Assembly (NCBI GenBank): GCA_904066235.2
Contig: CAJFCV020000002.1
Location: forward strand, 10,354,001 to 10,418,000
Direction of reading: 5' to 3'
Length of the DNA: 64,000 nucleotides
DNA from: Bursaphelenchus xylophilus
Taxonomy: Eukaryota > Nematoda > Chromadorea > Rhabditida > Aphelenchoididae
The position numbers and the translations under genes are program-made. This document shows positions 51,768-62,291 of this stretch, in pieces; position 1 is the first letter of the stretch, and every line of letters begins with the position of its first letter. The notes under the pieces are model-generated. The model saw only the letters and a list, made by a program, of their open reading frames with translations, was not told the DNA's origin and made no database searches.

Positions 51768-54272
51768 ATGACTTTCCGTGCGGTCGCTTTTCTTCTTCTC
51801 TGGCAGGTTGTGGCCCCATACAATGGAGATTCCAGCACTTTTTTGATGGACAAGTGTGACCCAGGCATGATTTGCCACGAGCTGGGTGTGGACAGTTTTC
51901 AGGACTACGCGGTCGAATTCGTATGGTGAGGATTAAAAAGTTAGCCGCCGATTTTATAGTTTAATTTTTTTCTGTGGAAAGTTTCTTATTCCGGCCACAG
52001 CAAATGCAGTCTGCGAGCTGCGCCAAAGCTTTCAATCCGGCTAGAAAAAAGGGTTCGAATTAGCTTGTTCTGGTTTACTATAATATCTATATGCTTTTTA
52101 AAGCAGGTTTTGCCAGAGAGTCGAGCTAGCTGTGCACAAAAAACAAGATGTTACAGTAGAGATGTTGACATCTTTTTCCTTGAACTTGGAAATATGCGAA
52201 AATTGCATAATTACCAAAAACGCTTAGAATGCTAAACTAAACCAGCGTTCCAAATTGCCAACTTGCCCGTTAGCAATGTCGCTTGAGTGATTTCTGGTTT
52301 CTTTCAAAAATAAAAGATTATTTCGTTGTGAAAACAGTCGGACGTCTTCCATTGCAATTCAAATTCTTTTTTTTGTGAGCATTATATTTTTTAGGGTGCC
52401 TGATGGACTCGTTGCCAAGTATGACTTCGTACAATGTAAGTCCGAAAAGCAAATTTACCCAACTTTTCAGGGAAGAATCTAAAAGTGACGGAGCGGTTGA
52501 CACAAGGAGATGATTGGAGCACCAAAAGGATAAGCCGTAGCGTGTGTCGTCATCCGATCCCAGGCGCCGACAACAAAATGTTTATAGAGTTTAGTTCCGA
52601 GCGCGTCGAAGTCATCAAGTTTTACGAGGAGGGAAAGCATCTGGCTGTAGACAAAAGAGGAAACAAACTGTTCCGGATCATGAGCGATTTCATAGACGTA
52701 GGCGTCGTTTTTACTCAAAACCGGCAGTGGTTTCGATTTTTTGCGTAAAAAGGCCAATATTCTTTGGATGTTATAAATTTCGTATTTCCAGCGCCAACAC
52801 ATCAGCGTGGAGAACCTAAAACATTCGGTAATCTACAACAGCTGGATCTTTCTCAACGCCACCCACGCCATAGATTTGAAAAGATACATGTACTTCGACC
52901 CGGCGGAAACTTACAAACTGCGTACACACGACGACGTCGGACGTGATCGTCCTGGTCGTATTAATAAACCTTATTGGAGGTAGAAGTGAAAGAAACTTTG
53001 ACTTTTTAAAAACTTTTTAGCTATGGAATGGAACACGTTCACTCGATTCCGAATGAGGACATCCCCATCGAATTTGTGGACATGATCACGAGGAACTGCT
53101 TCGTAAGTTTGGGAAAAATTTAAAAAATTTTCTGTTAAAATTCCTCGAAATCTGTATGGTAATTTCAGGGAAATCCGAACAGATATTGCGCAATTGATCC
53201 CAGAGATGGCACTATTCACTACACCCCGTATCCGGCCGTTTTGCGAATGGGAGATTTCATCATGGAACAGCGATGGCAGGAGGTTCTCAATGATTTTGTC
53301 CCGGTTTATCGATTCCATCACCTTCACATGCCCGAAAAGTAAGGGATTTGCGATTTTTCGGGATTTTGGGTATCAAATCATGGGAAATGTTGGAAGCTTG
53401 AAGCTCAGATTTTGGCAATTTGGGGTAAAATAACTTTTTATTTTCGCGGAAATATTGTCCCCCACATATTTTTTGCACAAAAATCTAAAAAACCCCAACG
53501 GAAAAAACTTACCAGCATTGCGAAAACATCAATTTCTACATGGAATCGAAACCAAAAACGTTGTGAAGAGAGACGCCAAAAAGAAACTACCGTATCCTTA
53601 ATTTGTTTGTTTTCGCGCCGGGACGCAACATGGAGCTTGGGAGAAGCGACAAACGATATTTAAAATAGCAACAGTTAACTTGGGGAATGTAGAATTGTTT
53701 GAAAAGTAAAGCACATAAGGTGAAAGTCAATATATCAGCAATAGGTTGCACAAAATTCAGGTGAAACCTGAGCGTTGCACTTTCAACACCGGCCTTTCTG
53801 TTCTTTGTAATTTTTTGTGTTTTCAGCGAAGTGTTTTATTATTCAAACGTAAAAGAGCTGTTCTTCGAACTATTGAAGCACGGCAAGCCAAAAGACCCTG
53901 ATATGTAAGACTCTTTTTAAATCTTCACAGAGCAATGAAAATTTTTTTAGAAATCGTCGTTGGATCCGCGGAGTAATGCCTCAGCCCAAAGAGGGCGACA
54001 AAATTTTCGAGCTGATGATGCAAAGAACAACCACTACGCCGCCTCCTATCCAGTCCACTACTCCACCAACGTCCACCTTGAAACCTCTTCCTCTAGACGC
54101 ATATAAGCCGATTGAATATCTGTCCATCGATGAAATGGAAGAAGAACCAATGCCAACGCCAGAAATTGCAAGTCAATTAATGCCAGAATTTGAAAGAGAA
54201 GTTGACGCAGCTTCGGATCTTGTCAGAAACTCTGTGGCAATTCTGTTGGCCGTTTTTATGATTACCGTGTAA
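51768..54272 (+). CDS. FamX-B: predicted secreted glycoprotein, 8 exons
   Basis: Exons 51768-51925, 52395-52435, 52471-52697, 52792-52979, 53021-53102, 53169-53338, 53827-53904 and 53951-54272 give 421 residues. Every exon length equals that of FamX-C. The signal peptide is TFRAVAFLLLWQVVAPYNG. Shared family landmarks are CDPGMICHELGVDSFQDYA, VCRHPIPGADNKMF, FSSERVEVIKFYEEGKHL, LNATHAIDLKRYMYFDPAE, RYCAIDPRDGTIHYTPYPAV and GVMPQPKEGDKIFELMMQRT. The last exon is a Pro/Thr/Glu-rich linker, then a 12-residue hydrophobic end (VAILLAVFMITV), which suggests a GPI-type signal. The function is unknown. Intron 5 has the uninterrupted TTAA site (53135-53138) that is occupied in copy C. Confidence 0.85.
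51950..52260. repeat. GGAAAAAGTTCC-family remnant in FamX-B intron 1
   Basis: GGAAAGTTTCTTATTCCGGCCAC, TGCGAGCTGCGCC and TATCTATATGCTTTTTAA recall the family's left half. The right arm is missing, and an ACAAGATGTTACAGTAGAGA word shared with position 191 is inserted. Confidence 0.55.
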
Positions 54273-54287
54273 ATTGAAAGTAATTCG

Positions 54288-54293
54288 AATAAA
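54288..54293 (+). terminator. Polyadenylation signal AATAAA
   Basis: AATAAA lies 16 nt past the FamX-B stop. The same spot in copy C reads AATAAC. Confidence 0.55.
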
Positions 54294-54973
54294 AGGGCCT
54301 GAAAATATTCACAAAACGAGTGTTTAAAATGTAAACGATTCGGTTTTTTTAAAAGTTTAGAACGGTGCATTTTTAGGTTTTGATGAAACAGCTGTGTGTT
54401 AGCATTTCCATAAATTACATGGACATTTTCTCACTTTGGCACTGCGCATCTTGAATTTTTTCCCGCCCTTGTAGGCCAATGCGCAGTGGGCTTTCCCTTT
54501 GCGCACCGTGCAAATCTCAAAAAAAACTGAATTTGTCGAACACAGCTAGCTACAGGGTTGGCCACTCGAAGTTGACGTCTTTTAGTTCTATGGGTTTCTC
54601 AGAAGAGACCCCGCTAATGTTCCTAAAATTTAGACTTTTTTGGAGCTGAGATTTGCTATTCAGCTTATTGAATTTCAAAAAAAAATATTTTTAATTGATC
54701 TTTCTTTGCGTTTTCACAACTTTAAAAAACTTATTTTTAAACCGAGTGAAAGCATGAAATTAGGCCACGATCGCGTCGCAAAAGTATACATAACGTTGCG
54801 CACTTGGTAAAATTTCCACTAATTTGGTTGCTGCTCCCATTTCTCGTCAGTCTTTTGAAAGTTGCAAGTTCCCATGGTTCCAAAATTCGATCATGGAAAT
54901 TTCGAAAAAAGCTCATAATCTTGAGAAATTCCCAATCCAATTGTCTAGTCTTTCCGTCAGTGTTTTGCAAACG
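54294..54973. other. B-C spacer, duplicated unit preserving two empty insertion sites
   Basis: This spacer aligns with the C-D spacer. Shared blocks include CACTTTGGCACTGCGCA, TTGTAGGCCAATGCGCAGTG and CTATGGGTTTCTCAGAAGAG. It lacks the two insertions found in C-D: ACATGG (54417-54422) corresponds to the MITE site and GACCCCGCTAATG (54607-54619) to the composite palindrome site. No gene is present. Confidence 0.75.
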
Positions 54974-57900
54974 ATGACTTTCCGTGTGGTCGTTTTTCTT
55001 CTTCTCTGGCAGGTTGTGGCCCCAAAGAATGAACAACCCAGCACTTTTTTAGTGGACAAATGTGACCCAGGCATGATTTGCCACGAGCTGGGTGTGGACA
55101 GTTTTCAGGACTACGCGGTCGAATTCGTATGGTAAGACTTTGGGTTGAAAAGTTAGCCGCCGTTTTTATGGTTTACATTTTTTCTGGCGAAAGTTTCTTA
55201 TTCCGGCCACAACGAATGCAGAGGCGGGGCCAATAAGCTATCTGAAAGTTTGCTGAAAATAAAAGGGCACAGGAAGACTTTTGAAGCTCATTTGGTTCCA
55301 ATACGGAAGCAAAGGTTCAGTTCCGCGCATATTTCATCGTATAAAACGACATCACAGTCTGCAGCCGTTTTTCAAGGGTAACTCGAAGTAAGAGGTGCCT
55401 AACTAAGTAAATCCAAAGTCCTTGCGCTTAGAATGGTAGACTAAACCAGCGTTCCAAATTTCGGGCAATACTGACTACTGACTATTTTCCCCGAAGTCAT
55501 ACGTTGAAGCCAGAATAAGGAACTTTTAACTTTTTTTGATCTCCTACTTGTTGGATAAGCCGCTTGATCTTTCAAAAAAAAAGATTATTTCGGTGTGAAA
55601 AAAGTCGGACGTCTTCCATTGTAATTCAAATTCCCTTTTTTTATGAGCATTATACATTTTAGGGTGCCTGACGGACGCACTGCGAAGTATGACTTCGTCC
55701 AATGTAAGTCCAAAAAGCAAATTTCCCCAACTTTTCAGGGAAGAATCTAAAAGTGACGGAGCGGTTGACGCAAGGAGATGATTGGTACACCTATGCGGAG
55801 AGCCGTACCGTATGCCGTCATCCGATCCCAGGCGCCGACAACAAAATGTTTATAGAGTTTAGTTCCGAGCGCGTCGAAGTCATCAAGTTTTACGAGGAGG
55901 GAAAGCATCTGGCTGAAGACAAAAGAGGAAACAAGGTGTTCCGCATCATGAGCGATTTCATACGGGTAGGTGTCTCAAAACGGGCGATGTTTTGGATTTT
56001 TTGCGTAAAGAAGCCAATCTTCTTTGAATGTTATAAATTTCGTATTTCCAGCACCAACACATCAGCGTGGACAACGTAAAACATTCGGTCATCTACAACA
56101 GTTGGATCTTTGTAAACGCCACCCATGCCATAGATTTGAAAAGATACATGTACTTCGACCCGGCGGAAAGTTACAAACTGCGTACACGCGACAGGGTCGG
56201 ACGTGATCGTCCTGGTCGAATTGATGTACCTTATTGGAGGTAGGAGTGAAAGAAATTGTGACTTTTTTAAAAACTTTTTAGCTATGGAATGGAGCACGTT
56301 CACTCGATTCCGAATGAGGACATCCCCATCGAATTTGTGGACATGATCACGAGGAACTGCTTCGTAAGTTTGGGAAAATTTTAAAAAATTTTCTGTTAAC
56401 CCTTTCCGGACGAGTCGGCACGTATATATTAAAATGAAACAGGGTACCCTACTGAGTAACGGCATAATAGTGGTTCAGCCCATCGAAGCGTTATTTGGGA
56501 CTTATGACAAAAAATGTCCTAAAAAGTACCCCTACTTGACATATCACTTTTAAAATTTTTGCGACAAGCTGTAAATCGGAAACTACCCCTAAATTAAAGT
56601 CGAGGAGTCCTAGTATTGTTACATCCAAGAACTGTCCAAATCGGAGCACCATAGGATTTGTTATCGATTTTTGGAAATTGAGTTTTTAATTTTGGTCAAC
56701 TTTGGGCCTAAAATCAAGTATATCTTCCGCGGGTATCAACCATTTCGGTCCAAATGTGGTTTTTCCGAATCTATTGTGATGCTAGCTTCTTACTAGAATA
56801 TTTCCACAAAAAACCTATGAGGCATATTTCTGTAAAACGCGGAAATGTTGAAAGTGTAAAGGTTTGATCGTATAAAATATCGCCGCGAGCCGCGAAGGGA
56901 CGGGCGCAGCTCGAAACGAGAAAATATTTTAAGATTTTTCGAGAAGTTTGATTTTAGCGTGAAACCAAATTAAACTCGATTGAAATTGCCTGAAAACAGA
57001 GTAAAAATATAAAAATGACATTTAGGTTATGTTTGCGTGCTATTTCTGCCTGTATTTCGTGTTGAAATCAGCTTTTCGACACCAAAATAATATTTCTCGA
57101 AGAAAAAATTATTATTTTTCGTTTCGAGCTGCGCCCGTCCCTTCGCGGCTCGCGGCGACATTTTATACGACCAAACCTTTACGTTTTCAACATTTCCGCG
57201 TTTTACAGAAATATGCCTCATAGGTTTTTTCTGGAAATATTGTAGTCAGAAGGTAGCATCACAATAGATTCGGAAAAACCACATTTGGACCGAAATGGTT
57301 GATACCGGCGGAAGATATACTTGATTTTATGTCCAAAATTGACCAAAATTAAAAATTCAATTTCCAAAAATCGATAACAAATCCTATGGTGCTCCGATTT
57401 GGACAGTTCTTGGATGTAACAATACTAGGACTCCTCGACTTTAATTTAGGGGTAGTTTCCGATTTACAGCTTGTCGCAAAAATTTTAAAAGTGATATGTC
57501 AAGTGGGGGTACTTTTAAGGACATTTTTTGTCATAAGTCCCAAATAACGCTTCGATGGGCTGAACCACTATTATGCCGTTACTCAGTAGGGTACCCTCTT
57601 TCATTTTAATATATACGTGCCGACTCGTCCGGAAAGGGTTAAAATTCCTCGAAATCTGTATGGTAATTTCAGGGAAATCCGAACAGATATTGCGCAATTG
57701 ATCCCAGAGATGGCACTATTCACTACACCCCGTATCCGGCCGTTTTGCGAATGGGAGATTTCATCATGGAACAGCGATGGCAGGAGGTTCTCAATGATTT
57801 TGTCCCGGTTTATCGATTCCATCACCTTCACATGCCCGAAAAGTAAGGAATTTGCGGTTTTTCGGGATTTTGGGTATCAAATCATGGGAAATGTTCGAAA

Positions 57901-58858
57901 CTTGAAGCTCAGTTTTTGGCAAAGTTTGTCACAAATTCAGTTTTCATTTTTGTAAAGCATATACAGATTTTTAGTTTGCGCTTTGCAGAGACGGCCGAGA
58001 TCTTTTGTCCGAAAGTTGGCAAAAATTATTACTACTTGGGGTAAAATAATTTTTAATTTTCGCGGAAATAATATCCCACAAATATTTTTTGCATACAAAT
58101 CTAAAAACCCCCAACAGAAAAAAACTTACCAACATTGCGAAAACATCAATTTCTACATGGAATCGAAGCCAAAAACGTTGCGAAGAGAGACGCCAAAAAG
58201 AAACTACCGTATCCTGAATTTGTTTGTTTTCGTGCCGGGACGCAAAACTAAGCTTGGCGAGAAGCGACAAACGATGTTTTAAAATAGCAACAGTTAACTT
58301 GGGGGAATGTAGAAGTCAACAAGAAGTAGGTTGCACAAAATTCAGGTGAAACCTGAGCGTTGCACTTTCAACACCGGCCGTTCTAACCTTTGTAATTTTT
58401 TTGTGTTTTCAGCGAAGTCTTTTACTATTCCGATGTAAAACAGCTGTTCTCCGAACTATTGAAGCACGGCAAGCCAAATGACCCCCATATGTAAGTTTCT
58501 TTTTAAATCTTCACAGAAAAATGAAAAATTTTTTAGGGATCGTCGTTGGTTCCGCGGAGTGATGCCTCAGCCCAAAGAGGGCGACAAAATTTTTGAGCTG
58601 ATGATGCAAAGAACAACCACTACGCCGCCTCCTATCCAGCCCACTACTCCACCAACGTCCACCTTGAAACCTCTTCCTCCAGACGCATATAAGCCGATTG
58701 AATATCCGTCCATCGATGAAATGGAAGAAGAACCAATGCCAACGCCAGAAATTGCAAGTGAATTAATGCCAATGCCAGAATTTGAAAGAGATGTTGCTTC
58801 GGATCTTGTCAGAAACACTGTGGCAATTCTGTTGGCCGTTTTTATGATTACCGTGTAA
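54974..58858 (+). CDS. FamX-C: predicted secreted glycoprotein, 8 exons
   Basis: Exons 54974-55131, 55663-55703, 55739-55965, 56052-56239, 56282-56363, 57673-57842, 58413-58490 and 58537-58858 give 421 residues, the same length as FamX-B. Exons 5 and 6 are almost identical to B, while exons 1, 3 and 4 carry scattered replacements (for example DDWYTYAESRTVCRHP against DDWSTKRISRSVCRHP). All five family cysteines, the LNATHA-type sequon (VNATHA) and the hydrophobic tail are kept. Intron 5 has grown to 1.3 kb through a TTAA-inserted foldback. If spliced correctly the protein is intact. It is likely a recent tandem duplicate of B. Confidence 0.85.
55190..55535. repeat. GGAAAAAGTTCC-family remnant in FamX-C intron 1
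   Basis: CGAAAGTTTCTTATTCCGGCCAC on the left and GCCAGAATAAGGAACTTTTAAC on the right, with TTTCATCGTATAAAACGAC and GTCTGCAGCCG inside. It is a diverged, internally shortened copy. Confidence 0.7.
56400..57638. mobile_element. piggyBac-like foldback, 1239 bp, with TTAA target duplication
   Basis: Both ends read CCCTTTCCGGACGAGTCGGC (the right in complement) and are flanked by TTAA (56396-56399 and 57639-57642). Arms of about 530 bp are inverted copies with few mismatches around a centre of about 180 bp. The same intron in FamX-B has one uninterrupted TTAA (53135-53138), so the insertion and its target site are directly visible. TTAA plus a CCC start is characteristic of piggyBac-type transposons. 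No transposase is encoded. Confidence 0.93.
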
Positions 58859-58931
58859 ATAATTAGAATAACAGGATTTGAAAATATTGGCAAAGCTAGG
58901 CTGTTTGTTAGCATTTCCATAAATTACATGA

Positions 58932-59155
58932 CACGCCAATCCCAAATAGAAGAAAGATTTCCCGCACCTTTTTGGTGATTCGTTCAAAACGAAATGTCAC
59001 TATCCGATAGAACGCATTTTCTTGTCTTTATCCTTCCTTTTTGAGAAAAAGCAATTATTTCGGGCGAGAAAAAGTGCCGATAATTTCGCGACATTTCGTC
59101 TCTCATTTAAATCAATGAAAACGATACGAAGTTTCGAATGCGCTGGATTGACGTG
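58932..59155. mobile_element. CACGTCAATCCA-family MITE, 224 bp, 5-bp target duplication
   Basis: Starts CACGCCAATCCCAAATAG and ends CGCTGGATTGACGTG. It is flanked by CATGA on both sides (58927-58931 and 59156-59160). The B-C spacer has the unoccupied equivalent (CATGG at 54418-54422). This confirms the 5-bp target duplication seen at 37311. Confidence 0.92.
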
Positions 59156-60449
59156 CATGAACATTTTATCACTTTGGCACTGCGCACCTTGAATTTTTTC
59201 CCACCCTTGTAGGCCAACGCACAGTGGGCTTTCCCTTTGCGCACCGTGCAAATCTCAAAAAAAAAACTGAATTTGTCGAACACAGCTGGCTACACTCGAA
59301 GTTAATGTCTTTTGCTTCTATGGGTTTCTTAGAAGAGACCCCGCACGGCAACCCGAAGTGTTTCCTGGCTCCTTTCGACACTTCGTCCATTTTGTATCGG
59401 TTGAAATCAAACAAAATGCCACAAGAGAATTTTTCGTGGGGTTTTCCGACCGAAAAATATTTTTCTCGGAATTATTTTATTTCTTTTGTCAATTTTGGTA
59501 CTTCGTTTGGACGAAACTCAAAAGTGGGCGGGAAACATTTTTCTTCTACAGGGTGTTCCGAGAATTGTGGAAAAAACTATTCGTTAATAACTTTTCGCTT
59601 GGTGGTCCAATCCGAAAAATTTTTTTTGCATTTTACAGAAAAGTCTTGGAGTTTTTCGAATCAAAAAAAAAATTTTTTTCTTTGATCGGCGGAGACTTCC
59701 GTAATCCGCCTTGAATTCGGCGGAATGTTTTTTCCGGAAATGAGGCTGTGAATCGATGTATGTGTAAAGAAAATGAGTGGAAAAAGATCCAGAGGATGAA
59801 ATATGATATTTATTTTAAATTTTTGTGATTTGGCGGAGACATTTTTTAACCTCGGCGGACGATTCTTCTTCGACTTCGGAGAGTCAAGATTGGCTAAAAC
59901 CAAAAAGTATGGTTTCCCCGGTGGCATGGCGCTTAAATAAGACTTATTACGTCCTCGGCTGACTGGCAGAAGAAAAAACGGCAATTTGGCGGAGAAATCG
60001 GTGGAGAAAAAATTAACCCATTTATGTAATTACGAAAATGATCCGCCGAGCATCCGCCGATAAGAAGAATCATATTTTTTGGTTTATCAGGGCCGTATAA
60101 GACCTAGAATTTTAGTTTTCTCATCATAATTTCTTAAATGGGTCGATTTTTTCTACGCCGATTTCTCCGCCGAATTGCCGTTTTTTCATCTGCCAGTCAG
60201 CCAAGAACGTAATAAGGCTTATTTAAGCACCATGCCACCAGAGAACCCATACGTTTTTGTTTTACAAGGGAATGGTCCCAACGATCCGTGGGATCCGCAA
60301 ATGAAACCTAGATATTCTGAAAGAGCAGGTAAAATTTAGTAGGAATCCGTTTTTTCTACTTGCCGAATAAGTCTGTGCGACGAGAAATATCGACGAAAAG
60401 AGCCGACCAAAAAATCGAAAGAGAGAAAAGAGGAACCGAAAGGACTTGG

Positions 60450-60535
60450 AAGGCGTCACCAAATAGTCTAGTGGAAAAAGTTCCACGCACAAATCTTTTG
60501 GGGGAGGGAGGCCTTGGAGGTTCGAGCCCACCCGG
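60450..60535 (+). repeat. tRNA-like segment, left palindrome arm
   Basis: AATAGTCTAGTGGAAAAAG resembles an A box and GGAGGTTCGAGCCCACC a B box, with a long variable-arm-like GGGGGAGGGAGGCC between. The same segment is inverted at 61158-61243. It is a probable tRNA-derived SINE head carried in the palindrome. Confidence 0.5.
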
Positions 60536-61157
60536 AGCCGGACATCTCCGGATTTGAACCTACGTGTTCATTACTGTATTCTACAGTTATACAAAAAAAA
60601 ATTCTTTTTTGTTTAACCTGTTTTACAAGGTTTTTTGCATCCGAAGGCGCGGAAATCACTGGCCATTACCTCTTTTTATGATGCCGCCAGGTCCGAAGTT
60701 CCAAAGAAGACAAATTTATGCAAATTTATACCTTCCGGACAGAATTTGACAAAAATAATTTGGGCGTTTGTTAAACACATGTCCACGGCCATTTTAAACC
60801 AAAAAACTCAAAATAGATTTTTTCGTAAATATTCACGGGGTCTATGCAAGGACCCAAAAATTCTCTTTTCAACTTTTCTTGCAAAATTTTTATGAAAAGG
60901 TGAGATTTTGGCAACATCCTTTTTGGGAAACCGAAAAAGATCTGCAAGATCCTATACAACCTTCCAGAATCGAGTAGAAGTGTCTTGAAAATACCACTAT
61001 GTCGACATCGGGCTTATCAAAAATATTGCCGAAGTGTCAACTTTTCTTAAAATTTTGCAACAAACCTTGCAAAACATGTCAATAAACAAAAAGAATTTTT
61101 TTTGTATAACTGTAGAATACAGTAATGAACACGTAGGTTCAAATCCGGAGATGTCCG

Positions 61158-61243
61158 GCTCCGGGTGGACTCGAACCTCCAAGGCCTCCCTCCCCCAAAA
61201 GATTTGTGCGTGGAACTTTTTCCACTAGACTATTTGGTGACGC
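61158..61243 (-). repeat. tRNA-like segment, right palindrome arm
   Basis: Inverted copy of 60450-60535 with one or two changes (a CCACCCGGAGCCGGAC end). It ensures that either strand of the palindrome can present a pol III-like promoter. Confidence 0.5.
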
Positions 61244-61795
61244 CTTCCAAGTCCTTTCGGTTCCTCTTTTCTCTCTTTCGATTTTTTGGTCGGCTCTTTT
61301 CGTCGATATTTCTCGTCGCACAGACTTATTCGGCAAGTAGAAAAAACGGATTCCTACTAAATTTTACCTGCTCTTTCAGAATATCTAGGTTTCATTTGCG
61401 GATCCCACGGATCGTTGGGACCATTCCCTTGTTAGAAAATTTTGACTCTCCGAAGTCGAAGAAAAATCGTCTGCCGAGGTTAAAAAATGTCTCCGCCAAA
61501 TCACGAAAATTTAAAATAAATATCATATTTCATCCTCTGGATCTTTTTCCGCTCATTTTCTTTACACATACATCGATTCACAGCCTCATTTCCGGAAAAA
61601 ACATTCCGCCGAATTCAAGGCGGATTACGGAAGTCTCCGCCGATAAAAGTAAAAAATTTTTTTTGATTCGAAAAACTCCAAGGCTTTTCTGTGAAATGCA
61701 AAAAAAATTTTTCGGATTGGACCACCGAGCGCAAAGTTATTAATGAATACTTTTTTCCACAATTCTCGGAACACCCTGTATTTCGGGTTGCCGTG

Positions 61796-62291
61796 CCCCG
61801 CCAATGTTCCTAAAATTTAGACTTTTTTGGAGCTGAGATTCGCTACTCAGCTGATTGAATTTCAAAAAATATTTTGAATCGATTTTTTTTCTTTGCTTTC
61901 TCAAAGCCTTAAAAAATTATTTTCGAACCCAAAATTCTCAAACTTTTTGGAATTGCAAATTTCGGCACAAAAAGTTTCGTTTACTCACTGTCCAAACACT
62001 TCCTCATCTTGAGAAATTTCGATTTTCAGAGCTCTAGGAGGCCGATCAACCAGCCTTCCTTCAGAATGAAACTTTCGCCCCGATAGAGCGAAAATTCGGG
62101 TTTCATGCAAATTTTGCACTAAATGAAGAAATTGAATGAAAACACCAACTTCCTCCGTGAGTTTTTCAATTTTTTCGGAACGACCGTGCTTTCCGTGCAC
62201 GGTCGCGTCGCGAAAGTACATAACGTTGTGCACTTGGGTACAATTTCGTCAAATTGGTGATCATTCCATTTCTTGTCAGTCTTTGCGAACG
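61796..62291. other. Upstream region of FamX-D
   Basis: Homologous to the region upstream of FamX-C (CAATGTTCCTAAAATTTAGA, GCTACTCAGCTGATTGAATT). 62195-62225 has CGTCGCGAAAGTACATAACG, also seen at 54774 as CGTCGCAAAAGTATACATAACG. This could be part of a shared promoter. A TTTCTTGTCAG acceptor precedes the ATG by 12 nt. Confidence 0.45.

Larger units (their letters stand above)
59344..61795. mobile_element. Composite 2.45 kb palindrome with nested elements
   Basis: The outer ends CACGGCAACCCGAA and its complement are flanked by CCCCG (59339-59343 and 61796-61800); the B-C spacer has the single site. Inside, 59549-61778 has TA-flanked ends CAGGGTGTTCCGAGAATTGT and forms a large palindrome centred near 60850. 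Each arm has a tRNA-like segment. The left arm carries a further foldback at about 59908-60270 (GGTGGCATGGCGCTTAAATA mirrored by TATTTAAGCACCATGCCACC) that the right arm lacks. Confidence 0.85.

Noticed and set aside
57601..57831. Minus-strand frame opposite FamX-C exon 6 (also in B at 52971-53327)
   Set aside because: It is the antisense shadow of a conserved exon; openness follows from the exon's codon use.
59224..61743. Mirrored frames of 90-192 codons in the composite palindrome
   Set aside because: The same peptides occur on opposite strands of the two arms and contain the tRNA-like segment translated through.
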